The notes beneath the pieces are model-generated. The model saw only the letters and a program-made list of their open reading frames with translations. It ran no database searches and was not told where the DNA came from. A stretch of 31,983 nucleotides of DNA from JBALVO01 sp036961445 (GTDB lineage: Bacteria > Pseudomonadota > Gammaproteobacteria > Pseudomonadales > Halieaceae). Of this stretch, positions 7,998 to 16,385 are shown one piece after another; position 1 is the first letter of the stretch; the number at the start of each line of letters is the position of its first letter. The stretch covers positions 1 through 31,983 of the forward strand of contig JBALVO010000037.1 of assembly GCA_036961445.1 (NCBI GenBank), read 5' to 3'. The position numbers were made by a program, and so were the translations under genes.

Positions 7998-9338
7998 GTG
8001 TTCGAAGAACTGGAACTCGATCGCCGCCTGCAAATGAGTCTTGCAGATATGGGATTAACCGATGCAACAGAAGTACAGCAAAAGGTTATCCCAGCCGCAC
8101 TCTCTGGCAAGGATCTGCGAGTCAGTGCCGAGACCGGCAGCGGAAAGACACTAGCCTATCTCATACCATTGGTGCAGCAGTTGCTAACCAAACCGGTCAA
8201 TCACAGCGCTGGAACACTGGCGTTGATTCTGGTGCCTACCCGAGAACTGGCGCGGCAGGTGCTCAAACATTGCCGCCCACTGCTGGCCAAAACGCCACTT
8301 GACGCTCAGGCGATTACCGGAGGGGCCGACTTCAAATATCAGAAAGCCCTGCTGCGCAAAAATCCGGAAATCATTATAGCCACCCCCGGGCGCATGCTCG
8401 AACACTGTGAAAAAAATAGCGCGGACCTGGCTTCACTGCAATCGCTGGTACTGGACGAAGCAGACCGTATGCTCGATATGGGCTTTCGCGAAGATGTATT
8501 GAAAATCGCCGGGTACAGCGGCGCTGACCGACAGGTACTGATGCTTTCGGCCACCCTCAAACACAAGGGGCTTGGCGCTGTTGCGAAATCCCTGCTGAAG
8601 TCGCCGGAAAAAATCGCTATTGGGCAGGTGCGCCAACCCCATAGCAGTATTTTCCATCAACTTATGCTGGCCGATAGCCAGGAGCACAAGGACAAGCTGC
8701 TGATTGCCCTGCTGCAACAAGGCGGTTTTCGTCGCGCGCTGGTGTTTGGCAACAAACGCACTACCGCGGTGCGCCTGGCGGCATTGCTCAATTATCACAA
8801 GCTGCGCTGTGGCGCGCTGCAGGGTGAGATGAGTACCGAAGAACGCAAACACGTCATGACCCAGTTTAGCGACGGCAAGGTGGATATACTGTGCGCCAGC
8901 GATGTGGCCGCCAGGGGCCTGGATGTCAAGGATATAGAACTGGTGGTCAACTATGACATCCCCCACAGCGGAGACGATTACCTGCATCGAACCGGACGCA
9001 GCGGGCGAGCCGGCGCCACGGGACTGGCTGTATCGCTGGCCTGCGCCCCGGAGTGGAACCTCATGTCAGGCATTGAGCGCTATCTCAACTTGACCTTCGA
9101 GCGGCGCAGCCTGCCAGGCCTCAAGGCCAAGTATAATGGGCCGAAAAAGTTGAAATCATCAGGCAAGGCTGCTGGCAGCAAGAAAAAGCGCAGCAAGACA
9201 GCACCCGATAAGAGTAAGACACGGCAACGCAACCAGAAAAACCGCGGCAAACCACAGGCAAAAACTGGCGATAACAGCCAGGGACAGGGCGCCAACGACG
9301 GATTTGCCCCGCTGATGAAAAAAAGACCCAATAAATAA
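7998..9338 (+). CDS. DEAD-box ATP-dependent RNA helicase, SrmB-like
   Basis: The 446-residue protein carries the helicase motifs in order: AETGSGKT (44-51, Walker A), PTRELA (80-85), TPGR (129-132), DEAD (153-156), SAT (184-186), ARGLD (305-309) and HRTGRSGRAG (330-339). The N-terminus FEELELDRRLQMSLADMG matches the SrmB type. From about 375 the tail is rich in Lys, Arg, Ser and Gln (KKKRSK, RQRNQKNR), probably disordered and RNA-binding, as in SrmB. A role in large-subunit ribosome assembly or RNA turnover is inferred from the family. The start is GTG at 7998, with GGAG 10 bases before it. It is divergent from the symporter fusion, with a shared 236-bp upstream region in which I see no convincing promoter. 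Confidence 0.9.
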   Translation: MFEELELDRRLQMSLADMGLTDATEVQQKVIPAALSGKDLRVSAETGSGKTLAYLIPLVQQLLTKPVNHSAGTLALILVPTRELARQVLKHCRPLLAKTPLDAQAITGGADFKYQKALLRKNPEIIIATPGRMLEHCEKNSADLASLQSLVLDEADRMLDMGFREDVLKIAGYSGADRQVLMLSATLKHKGLGAVAKSLLKSPEKIAIGQVRQPHSSIFHQLMLADSQEHKDKLLIALLQQGGFRRALVFGNKRTTAVRLAALLNYHKLRCGALQGEMSTEERKHVMTQFSDGKVDILCASDVAARGLDVKDIELVVNYDIPHSGDDYLHRTGRSGRAGATGLAVSLACAPEWNLMSGIERYLNLTFERRSLPGLKAKYNGPKKLKSSGKAAGSKKKRSKTAPDKSKTRQRNQKNRGKPQAKTGDNSQGQGANDGFAPLMKKRPNK

Positions 9339-9384
9339 TTTGGGTTAAAATTGCGCTTTTGCCAACCTCGGGAACGCTAACACC

Positions 9385-11418
9385 ATGTCCAACCCCCTGC
9401 TTGAAAAACACCTGCTACCGCCCTTTTCCAGTATCGAGCCAAGCCATGTAGCGCCAGCGATTGAGCAATTAATCGAAGGCAACAAGCTCACCATTGAAAA
9501 GCTGCTGGCCGCCAACAGCAGCTATAACTGGGACAACCTGCTGCAACCCATAGAAGAGATGGAAGACCAATTGGCACAGGCCTGGTCACCGGTCTCGCAC
9601 CTGAACAGCGTGTGCAACAGCGACGTCCTGCGTGAGGCCTATAACGCCTGTTTACCGCTGTTATCGCAGTACGGCACCTGGATGGGCCAAAACAGTAATT
9701 TGTGTGCAGCTTACCAGCAGATCGCGGACAGCGAATCCTTCGACTCGCTGGATCCGGCCAGACGCAAAGCTATCGGCAACGCGCTACGGGATTTTCGACT
9801 GGCAGGCGTGTCATTACCCGCCGAGCAGAAGCAAAAATACGGTGAACTGCGCGAGCGCCTGTCGGAGCTGGGCAGTAAATTCTCAGAGAATGTACTGGAC
9901 GCGACCAATGCCTGGTCCAAACAGGTTAGCCGTGAACAGCTGACAGGGTTGCCAGACACGGCACTGGCCAGCGCCAGGCAGGCCGCGCAACAGGCCGGTA
10001 TGGAAGACTACCTGATCAACCTGGAATTCCCCTCATACTCACCCGTGCTGAGCTACTGTGATGACCGCAAACTCAGGGAGGAGGTCTATACCGCCACCTG
10101 CACCCGCGCCTCCGAACAAGGCCCCCATGCCGGACAGTGGGATAATACCGAGATCATCGAGGAAACCCTGGATCTGCGCCAGCAGCTGTCAACACTGCTG
10201 GGCTTCGCCAATTATGCCGAATTGTCCCTGGCAACCAAAATGGCTGAAGATCCCGGCAGCGTAGTAGACTTTCTACAGCAGCTGGCCCAGCAATCACACG
10301 CACAGGCCTTGCAGGAGCATCAGGCCCTGTCTGACTTCGCGCGGCAGGAACATGGCATCGAACAGCTGAACGCCTGGGATATAAGCTACTACAGTGAAAA
10401 ATTGCGCCAGACTCGCTACAGTATTTCGCAGGAAGACATACGACCCTATCTGCCAATCAGCAAGGTTCTGCCCGGTCTATTTGAAGTAGTGCATCGGCTG
10501 TATGGCATCACCGTCAGGGAAGTCCAGACCTTCGATAGCTATCACAAAGATGCGCAGCTGTTCGAATTGCTACAAAACAATGAGGTTATTGCACGTTTCT
10601 ACCTGGACCTCTACGCCCGGGCACACAAGCGCGGCGGCGCCTGGATGGACGACTGTCGGGTTCGTCGCCAATTGGATAACAGCCTGCAAATACCTGTGGC
10701 CTACCTGGTATGCAATTTCACTCCGCCGGTAGGCGATGCCCCGGCCCTGCTGAACCATGACGAATTACTGACCCTGTTTCATGAGTTTGGACATGGACTT
10801 CATCACATGCTGACGCAGCAGACGGTAGCCGCGGTATCGGGCATCAACGGTGTCGCCTGGGACGCAGTAGAGCTACCCAGCCAGTTTCTGGAAAACTGGT
10901 GCTGGGAGAGACAGGCACTGGCTTTTATTTCCGGGCATCATGCAACCGCAGAGCCTATCCCGGATGATCTACTGGACCGGTTACTTGCTGCGCGCAACTT
11001 TCAGTCCGCTATGATGATGGCTCGACAACTCGAATTCTCTCTGTTCGACTTCCGTCTGCATATGGAATGGGGCAGCGGCACTGTCAGCGGTGTACAGCAA
11101 TTGCTCGATGAGATACGCCAGGAGACAGCGGTGGTTAACGTACCGTCTTTCAATCGTTTCCAGAACGGCTTTTCCCATGTCTTCGCTGGCGGCTATGCGG
11201 CAGGCTACTACAGTTACAAATGGGCGGAGGTGCTGTCCGCTGACGCTTTCTCGCGATTCGAGGAAGAAGGGATATTTAATGTGCAGACCGGTGCAGACTT
11301 TCGCACCCACATACTCGAAGCCGGCGGCGCCAAAGAACCGATGGACTTATTCATCGCGTTTCGTGGCCGGGAACCGAGCATCGAGCCGCTGCTACGCCAC
11401 AGCGGCATAGCCAGCTAG
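9385..11418 (+). CDS. prlC: Oligopeptidase A, M3 family zinc metallopeptidase
   Basis: This cytoplasmic enzyme degrades short peptides, including cleaved signal peptides. The length, 677 residues, matches E. coli OpdA/PrlC (about 680). The zinc site is HEFGH (466-470), and Glu496 in VELPSQF is the probable third ligand. The N-terminal MSNPLLEKHLLPPFSSIEP and the segment GINGVAWDAVELPSQFLENW are typical of the family, and YYSYKWAEVLSADAFSRFEE near the C-terminus is the usual substrate-binding region. It begins 46 bp after the helicase gene; a weak GGGA lies 11 bases before the ATG. It converges on aqpZ over a long stem-loop. Confidence 0.95.
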   Translation: MSNPLLEKHLLPPFSSIEPSHVAPAIEQLIEGNKLTIEKLLAANSSYNWDNLLQPIEEMEDQLAQAWSPVSHLNSVCNSDVLREAYNACLPLLSQYGTWMGQNSNLCAAYQQIADSESFDSLDPARRKAIGNALRDFRLAGVSLPAEQKQKYGELRERLSELGSKFSENVLDATNAWSKQVSREQLTGLPDTALASARQAAQQAGMEDYLINLEFPSYSPVLSYCDDRKLREEVYTATCTRASEQGPHAGQWDNTEIIEETLDLRQQLSTLLGFANYAELSLATKMAEDPGSVVDFLQQLAQQSHAQALQEHQALSDFARQEHGIEQLNAWDISYYSEKLRQTRYSISQEDIRPYLPISKVLPGLFEVVHRLYGITVREVQTFDSYHKDAQLFELLQNNEVIARFYLDLYARAHKRGGAWMDDCRVRRQLDNSLQIPVAYLVCNFTPPVGDAPALLNHDELLTLFHEFGHGLHHMLTQQTVAAVSGINGVAWDAVELPSQFLENWCWERQALAFISGHHATAEPIPDDLLDRLLAARNFQSAMMMARQLEFSLFDFRLHMEWGSGTVSGVQQLLDEIRQETAVVNVPSFNRFQNGFSHVFAGGYAAGYYSYKWAEVLSADAFSRFEEEGIFNVQTGADFRTHILEAGGAKEPMDLFIAFRGREPSIEPLLRHSGIAS

Positions 11419-11430
11419 CTGTGTATTGGC

Positions 11431-11474
11431 AAAAACATCATTAACAGCGACGTTACACGCCGCTGTTAATGATG
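11431..11474 (-). terminator. Terminator of aqpZ, possibly bidirectional
   Basis: A perfect 14-bp stem, CATCATTAACAGCG (11436-11449) with CGCTGTTAATGATG (11461-11474), around an 11-base loop. On the minus strand it is followed by five T (11435-11431), a good terminator for aqpZ. On the plus strand only a mixed AGCCTTC follows, so its effect on prlC transcripts would be weaker. Confidence 0.75.
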
Positions 11475-11479
11475 AGCCT

Positions 11480-12172
11480 TCAATCCTCGCTACCTAACCA
11501 CTTATAAACGATGCCCGCCAAAGCCGCACCAATGATAGGTGCCACCCAGAACAGCCACAGTTGGGAAATGGCCCAGCCACCTTCAAACAAGGCAACACCG
11601 GTGCTGCGAGCGGGGTTCACCGAGGTATTGGTAACCGGAATACTGATCAGGTGAATCAGCGTCAGCCCCAGGCCTATGGCGATAGGTGCCAGTCCAGCCG
11701 GGGCGCGTTCGTCAGTTGCCCCCAGGATAATGATAAGAAACATAAAGGTCATCACCACTTCGGTGACCAGGGCGGAGGTCAGACTGTAACCACCGGGTGA
11801 ATGCTCACCATACCCGTTGGAGGCAAAACCGCCGGTTTCAAATCCTGCCTGGCCACTGGCAATCAGGTACAACACCGCAGCACCGGCAATGCCACCCAGT
11901 ACCTGGGCGACGATATAGGGCAACAGTTCACCGGAAGAAAAACGTCCACCGACCATCAAGCCTACCGACACGGCGGGGTTCAGGTGACAACCGGATATAT
12001 GTCCGATGGCAAAAGCCATGGTCAGTACGGTAAGACCAAAGGCCAGGGCGACACCGAGAAACCCTATACCCAGGCCGGGGAAACCTGCCGCCAACACTGC
12101 GCTGCCACAACCACCCAGAACCAACCAGAAGGTACCGATAAACTCAGCACCCAGTTTTTTACTCATGCTCAT
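11480..12172 (-). CDS. aqpZ: Aquaporin Z, water channel
   Basis: An inner-membrane water channel of 230 residues, very close to E. coli AqpZ (231). Both pore motifs are intact: NPA at 65-67 (HLNPAVS) and 186-188 (SVNPARS). The selectivity filter residues Phe45, His174, Thr183 and Arg189 can be placed by comparison and are those of a strict water channel rather than a glycerol channel. AAGGAG at 12186-12181, 8 bases before the first ATG, supports the MSMSKK start over the ATG two codons later. It is a single gene, ended by the stem-loop downstream. Confidence 0.95.
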   Translation of the reverse strand: MSMSKKLGAEFIGTFWLVLGGCGSAVLAAGFPGLGIGFLGVALAFGLTVLTMAFAIGHISGCHLNPAVSVGLMVGGRFSSGELLPYIVAQVLGGIAGAAVLYLIASGQAGFETGGFASNGYGEHSPGGYSLTSALVTEVVMTFMFLIIILGATDERAPAGLAPIAIGLGLTLIHLISIPVTNTSVNPARSTGVALFEGGWAISQLWLFWVAPIIGAALAGIVYKWLGSED

Positions 12173-12237
12173 AGCTTTTACTCCTTACTTTATTATTATC
12201 TCAACGTCCGATACGGCGTAAATCATAGCACTCGAGT

Positions 12238-12720
12238 TCAGGCTTTGCACCAGATCGCACAGCCCTTCTGTCCCGGTCCGGAGGCCACGCAGAGTTCAAT
12301 TTCTCGCAGGTCATCATCGACAGAATCCTCCACCAAGCGCTGCAACAGGTAATAGGAGAACTCCTCTACCGTGGCATTGGCGATAGGCAACACCAGGGTA
12401 TCGCTTTGCAGGAACAACATCGCCTGTCCATCGTAAGTGACCCGAAAACAAGGCCCCGCCTCTTCGATCTGCTGGTAAGGTGAGGCTCCAGCCAGCAACA
12501 TGTATTCGTCCAGCGATTCACACAAAGCCGCCAGGCGCTTTTTGTACACATTGTAATCAGCAGAAAAACCATTCTCACCCATGGGCGCCACTATTCTGGC
12601 CGACACCGAGTAGTTGTGCCCGTGCAGGCGCTCGCGCTCAGTCGCTGAGAAAATAGTATAGTGAGCCGCCGAAAATTTGTGGCTCTCCTTGTCTATGTAA
12701 AGAGTCGTCAATCGCTCCAT
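12238..12720 (-). CDS. PTPS/QueD-family protein lacking the usual catalytic Cys and His
   Basis: The fold is that of 6-pyruvoyl-/6-carboxytetrahydropterin synthases, which act in biopterin or queuosine synthesis. The zinc ligands are present: His20 (SAAH), His33 and His35 (LHGHNY). The catalytic parts are not. The segment between the first His and HGH, where QueD and PTPS carry the active-site Cys, is YTIFSATERERL with no Cys. The Asp-His pair is changed to Asp71-Glu72 (LDEYMLL). The C-terminal part (ATVEEFSYYLLQRL, then IELCVASGPGQKGCAIW) is recognisable. At 160 residues it is longer than E. coli QueD (about 120). It may bind a pterin or catalyse a variant reaction. It is divergent from an SDR and a COG1738 transporter gene, which suggests a pterin or queuosine context. 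Automated pipelines would likely call it queD; I doubt that exact function. Confidence 0.78.
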   Translation of the reverse strand: MERLTTLYIDKESHKFSAAHYTIFSATERERLHGHNYSVSARIVAPMGENGFSADYNVYKKRLAALCESLDEYMLLAGASPYQQIEEAGPCFRVTYDGQAMLFLQSDTLVLPIANATVEEFSYYLLQRLVEDSVDDDLREIELCVASGPGQKGCAIWCKA

Positions 12721-12856
12721 GAATACAGTCTGCCGCCTTCAGGTAAATGATCATTGTCACGCGTGACTACTTGCAGCGCAACCGACTTGTACTTACGCTG
12801 TGGCATAGGAGCTGGATCAGGCAAGACAACACTATTAAGCTGATCGAATTAACCAA

Positions 12857-12885
12857 TTGACGCGTAGTTACTGGCGTTATTAATC
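12857..12885 (+). promoter_or_regulatory. Possible sigma-70 promoter for the SDR operon
   Basis: TTGACG (12857-12862), a 17-base spacer, then TTAATC (12880-12885); TATTAA at 12878-12883 is an alternative -10 with a 15-base spacer. It lies 63 bp before the SDR start in a 227-bp divergent region. The -35 is good and the -10 is weak. Confidence 0.35.
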
Positions 12886-12947
12886 AACAGCGGTGACTTT
12901 GCACTGCCACAGGTGCTGCAGACTATGACCCCAACAGGAATGCGATA

Positions 12948-13649
12948 ATGAAGGTAGCAATAATCACCGGTGCCAGTGTCGGCATCGGCAGGGCCACTGC
13001 ACAGGCCTTCCTGGCAGAAGCTTACCAGGTGTTCAACCTGTCGCGCAGGGAGTGTCCCGTCGCTGGCGTGACCAATTTGCCCTGTGACCTGGCCTCCCGG
13101 GAGGCAATCACAGACGTTTGCGCTGTGTTGACCAAGGCCATCGCTGGTTGCACTAGCGCCAGCCTTATCCACAATGCCAGCCAGATGCGCAAGGACAGTG
13201 CAGACGATTGCGACAGCGCCAGCTTGCAGGACGTGCTGGAAACCAATGTGGTAGCGATTAATCGCCTTAACCAGCAACTACTGCCATCGCTGCCACGCTC
13301 ATCAAGCATACTCTACGTGGGCTCAACCCTGTCCGAGAAAGCGGTTCCCGGTTCTTTTAGCTATGTGGTCAGCAAGCACGCACAGCTGGGCATGATGCGC
13401 GCCACTTGCCAGGACCTGATGGGTAGAGGCATTCACACCGGCCTGATCTGCCCCGGCTTCACCGATACTGAAATGTTGCGCACCCACCTGGGCAACGATC
13501 CCCAGGTGGAACAAGCGATCGCGGGGATGAACAGTTTCAACCGCCTGATAGCACCCGAAGAAATCGCCGAACTTATACGCTGGGCCCATCACAATCCGGT
13601 GATTAATGGCTCGGTATTGCATGCCAACCTTGGCCAGAAGGAGAGCTGA
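12948..13649 (+). CDS. Short-chain dehydrogenase/reductase (SDR)
   Basis: A 233-residue classical SDR. TGASVGIG (7-14) is the nucleotide-binding glycine motif; HNAS replaces the usual NNAG at 75-78. The catalytic set is present: Asn100, Ser126, Tyr139 and Lys143 (YVVSK). The substrate is not evident. Because it is divergent from a PTPS-family gene, a pteridine reductase role (as in sepiapterin or dihydromonapterin reductase) is a reasonable but unproven idea. AGGA 8 bases before the ATG supports the start. The next gene begins 2 bp after its stop, with AAGGAG inside the end of this gene, so translation is probably coupled. Confidence 0.85.
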   Translation: MKVAIITGASVGIGRATAQAFLAEAYQVFNLSRRECPVAGVTNLPCDLASREAITDVCAVLTKAIAGCTSASLIHNASQMRKDSADDCDSASLQDVLETNVVAINRLNQQLLPSLPRSSSILYVGSTLSEKAVPGSFSYVVSKHAQLGMMRATCQDLMGRGIHTGLICPGFTDTEMLRTHLGNDPQVEQAIAGMNSFNRLIAPEEIAELIRWAHHNPVINGSVLHANLGQKES

Positions 13650-13651
13650 GG

Positions 13652-14431
13652 GTGATCACCAGGGAGCAGCTTGGAGAACGTCGCGAGCGCACCTTTCTGG
13701 TATTGGCCGGTATATTCCTGTGCGCCATGACGCTGCTGAACGTTATTGGCATTACGCGCTTCGTACAATTGGGCCCCATGGCTCTGGCAGTAGGTGTTTT
13801 ACCCTACCCTTTGACGTTTTTATGCACCGACCTGATCTGTGAGCTGTACGGGAAATCCAGGGCCAACTTTCTGGTGACGGTAGGATTGGGGCTCAATTTT
13901 TTCATTTTGTTTGTCCTGTTGCTGGGCAATTCAATACCTGCCGTACCGGTTGAAAACATGCCTCCCTGGCAGATTCTTCAGCTGGCCGCGCCGGTCGCCC
14001 TGCCCAACGGTGAAATCGTGGAGCAGAGCGTTGGCCTTTACCAGCTGATCTATGCCACCACGTCCGGGGCTGTGTTCGCCTCTATGCTGGCTTATGTGGC
14101 AGCCCAGTACTGTGATGTGCAGCTATTCCACTTCTGGAAGCGCATTACCAAGGGCAAGCACCTGTGGATACGCAATAACTTCAGCACGCTGATGAGCCAG
14201 ATGGTTGATTCGGTGATGGTGATTTCCGTTACCTTCGGCGCTGCTTTCCTGCGTGGCGACATGCTCTTTAATACGCTGTTGGTACTAATCGGCAGCAACT
14301 ACCTGTTCAAGGCGATGGTAGCATTGCTAGACACCGGCCCCCTGTACCTGGCCGTGCACTATTTGCGCAGATACCTGCAGCTAAAACCGAATGAAACAGT
14401 ATCACCGGGGGGAACCATGAGTGATGATTGA
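13652..14431 (+). CDS. yhhQ: COG1738 (VUT/YhhQ family) transporter, likely queuosine precursor
   Basis: An integral membrane protein of 259 residues with about six hydrophobic segments. YPLTFLCTDLICELYGK (about 52-68) and KGKHLWIRNNFSTLMSQMVDS are family signatures. E. coli YhhQ imports the queuosine precursors preQ0/preQ1, and the same role is inferred here. It fits the adjacent QueD-like gene, although that protein has lost catalytic residues. The start is GTG at 13652, with AAGGAG 8 bases before it. The family member here is longer than E. coli YhhQ, with a hydrophilic N-terminus (MITREQLGERRER). The stop overlaps the start of the aminotransferase gene. Confidence 0.85.
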   Translation: MITREQLGERRERTFLVLAGIFLCAMTLLNVIGITRFVQLGPMALAVGVLPYPLTFLCTDLICELYGKSRANFLVTVGLGLNFFILFVLLLGNSIPAVPVENMPPWQILQLAAPVALPNGEIVEQSVGLYQLIYATTSGAVFASMLAYVAAQYCDVQLFHFWKRITKGKHLWIRNNFSTLMSQMVDSVMVISVTFGAAFLRGDMLFNTLLVLIGSNYLFKAMVALLDTGPLYLAVHYLRRYLQLKPNETVSPGGTMSDD

Positions 14432-15566
14432 AAGTAAGTTGCCTCTGGTGGGCACTACCATTTTCACCCGCATGTCGACACTGGCCAATGACTGCAACGC
14501 GCTCAACCTGTCCCAGGGCTTCCCGGATTTTGATGCTCCACCAGCGCTACTGGCCGCAATGACCAAGCATGTCATGGCAGGACACAACCAATACTCACCG
14601 ATGCCGGGGGTCATGGCATTGCGCGAGCAAATCGCCGCCCAGGTATTACTGTACAGGGGAGTGAGCTGCGATCCTGACAGCGAAATTACAGTAGTGCCGG
14701 GGGCGACCGAAGGTATCTTCTGCGCCATTATGGCCTGTATAAATAGCGGCGACGAGGTCATCGTATTCGACCCTTGCTATGACAGCTACGAGCCAGCCAT
14801 CGAACTGGCCGGAGGGCGGGCCATTCACATCCCGCTGGCACAAGACGCCTTCACCATAGACTGGGACCGGGTAGAATCGGCAATCACCCCGCGTTCGCGC
14901 ATGATTATTATTAATTCACCACACAACCCCACGGGCAGCACTTTGTCCGAGCAGGACTTACTGCAACTGCAGGCCGTGACCGAAAAGAATAACCTGCTGG
15001 TCATTAGCGATGAAGTTTATGAACACCTGGTGTTCGACGCCAGGCAACACCATTCGGTGCTGCAATTTGCTGGATTGCGAGAGCGCAGTTTCGCCATCTT
15101 TTCGTTTGGCAAAACCTTCAGCGTCACCGGTTGGAAAACCGGCTACTGCATTGCACCACCGGCCTTGACCCAGGAACTGCGCAAGGTCCATCAGTTCGTA
15201 TCCTTCGTGGCGGTTACGCCTGTGCAACTGGCGGTGGCGGATTTCATGCGCGACGAGCCGGGCTACGCGGCGACTCTGGGCAATTTTTACCAGCGTAAAC
15301 GCGACCTGTTCTGCCACGCCCTGGGCAGTTCACGTTTCCGCCTAACGCCAAGTGCCGGTACCTATTTTCAGTTACTGGACTACAGCGCAATCAGCACCGA
15401 GACGGACGCGCAACTGGCGCAGGATTGGACCAGGCAGCATGGGATCGCCTCTATTCCTGTCTCGGTTTTTTACCAAACCCCGACATCACAGCACTATCTA
15501 CGCTTTTGCTTCGCCAAAAATGACGATGTGCTACTGCAGGCCGCGAGCATACTATGCGCAATCTAG
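14424..15566 (+). CDS. ybdL: Methionine aminotransferase, PLP class I (YbdL-like)
   Basis: This fold-type I aminotransferase closely follows E. coli YbdL, which transfers amino groups between methionine or glutamine and 2-oxo acids such as 4-methylthio-2-oxobutyrate. Marks include NLSQGFPDFD, NQYSPMPGV, SPHNPTGS (Asn168), SDEVYEH (Asp196, Tyr199) and SFGKTFSVTGWK with Lys230 as PLP lysine. The start is either ATG at 14424 or GTG at 14421; both lie inside the end of the transporter gene with a G-rich Shine-Dalgarno at 14407-14413. I prefer ATG. It overlaps the next gene by 13 bp, so the aminotransferase and omega-amidase are made together. Confidence 0.92.
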   Translation: MIESKLPLVGTTIFTRMSTLANDCNALNLSQGFPDFDAPPALLAAMTKHVMAGHNQYSPMPGVMALREQIAAQVLLYRGVSCDPDSEITVVPGATEGIFCAIMACINSGDEVIVFDPCYDSYEPAIELAGGRAIHIPLAQDAFTIDWDRVESAITPRSRMIIINSPHNPTGSTLSEQDLLQLQAVTEKNNLLVISDEVYEHLVFDARQHHSVLQFAGLRERSFAIFSFGKTFSVTGWKTGYCIAPPALTQELRKVHQFVSFVAVTPVQLAVADFMRDEPGYAATLGNFYQRKRDLFCHALGSSRFRLTPSAGTYFQLLDYSAISTETDAQLAQDWTRQHGIASIPVSVFYQTPTSQHYLRFCFAKNDDVLLQAASILCAI

Positions 15567-16336
15567 ACGTCACGTTAATCCAGTGCGAATTGGCCTGGGA
15601 AAATCCACCGGACAACAGACGCCAAATTGGCGCTATTATTGCGCGCGCCAGCGCCAGTGGTATGGCAGGCACCGACCTGATCGTGCTGCCGGAAATGTTT
15701 ACCACCGGCTTTTCCATGAACGCCCTGGCCAATGCCGAAGAACCCGGTGGCGCCACCGAACAGTGGCTACTGGATATTGCGCAACAACACAATTGTGCAG
15801 TCACCGGCAGCATCGCCGTGCACGACAACAACGGCGTCTACAACCGAATGTTATTTGCCACACCCGATGGTGTGCAGCACTACGACAAACGTCACCTGTT
15901 TCGAATGGCCGGAGAACATAAACGCTATTTGGCTGGAGACCAACGCGTAATCGTCAACTGGCGCGATTGGCGTATTAATCTGCAGGTTTGCTATGACTTG
16001 CGCTTTCCGGTATTCAGTCGCAACAGGGACGATTATGACCTGCTGCTGTTTGTCGCCAACTGGCCGGCCAAGCGACGTCAGCATTGGCGTCAGTTATTGC
16101 TGGCACGGGCCATAGAAAACCAGGCCTGCGTGGTCGGCGTCAATCGTATTGGTGCGGACGCCAAGGGGCTGGACTACAGCGGTGACAGTCTCGCTATCGC
16201 GGGAGACGGCGAATTGCTACTGGATCTGCAAAACGAAAATGGCGCTGCCAGGGTAATCCTTGACGGGGCCGGTTTACAAAGCTATCGCGAAGGTTTTCCC
16301 TGCCAACTGGACGCAGACAGTTTTCAACTGACCTAA
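15554..16336 (+). CDS. yafV: Omega-amidase, nitrilase superfamily (YafV-like)
   Basis: Hydrolyses 2-oxoglutaramate (or 2-oxosuccinamate) to 2-oxoglutarate, removing the product of glutamine transamination and so pulling the upstream transaminase forward. The nitrilase triad is complete: Glu47 (LPEMFTTGFS), Lys112 (DKRHLF) and Cys146 (QVCYDLRFP). FTTGFSMN and RHLFRMAGEHKRY are typical of the YafV/Nit2 type. The length of 260 residues is near that of E. coli YafV. The start lies within the end of ybdL with no strong Shine-Dalgarno, consistent with coupled translation. It converges on hda with 49 bp between and no obvious terminator. Confidence 0.93.
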   Translation: MRNLDVTLIQCELAWENPPDNRRQIGAIIARASASGMAGTDLIVLPEMFTTGFSMNALANAEEPGGATEQWLLDIAQQHNCAVTGSIAVHDNNGVYNRMLFATPDGVQHYDKRHLFRMAGEHKRYLAGDQRVIVNWRDWRINLQVCYDLRFPVFSRNRDDYDLLLFVANWPAKRRQHWRQLLLARAIENQACVVGVNRIGADAKGLDYSGDSLAIAGDGELLLDLQNENGAARVILDGAGLQSYREGFPCQLDADSFQLT

Positions 16337-16385
16337 GTGAGCCTTATACAACCAGTACAACAGGGTCGCAATGCAGATGGATTTG

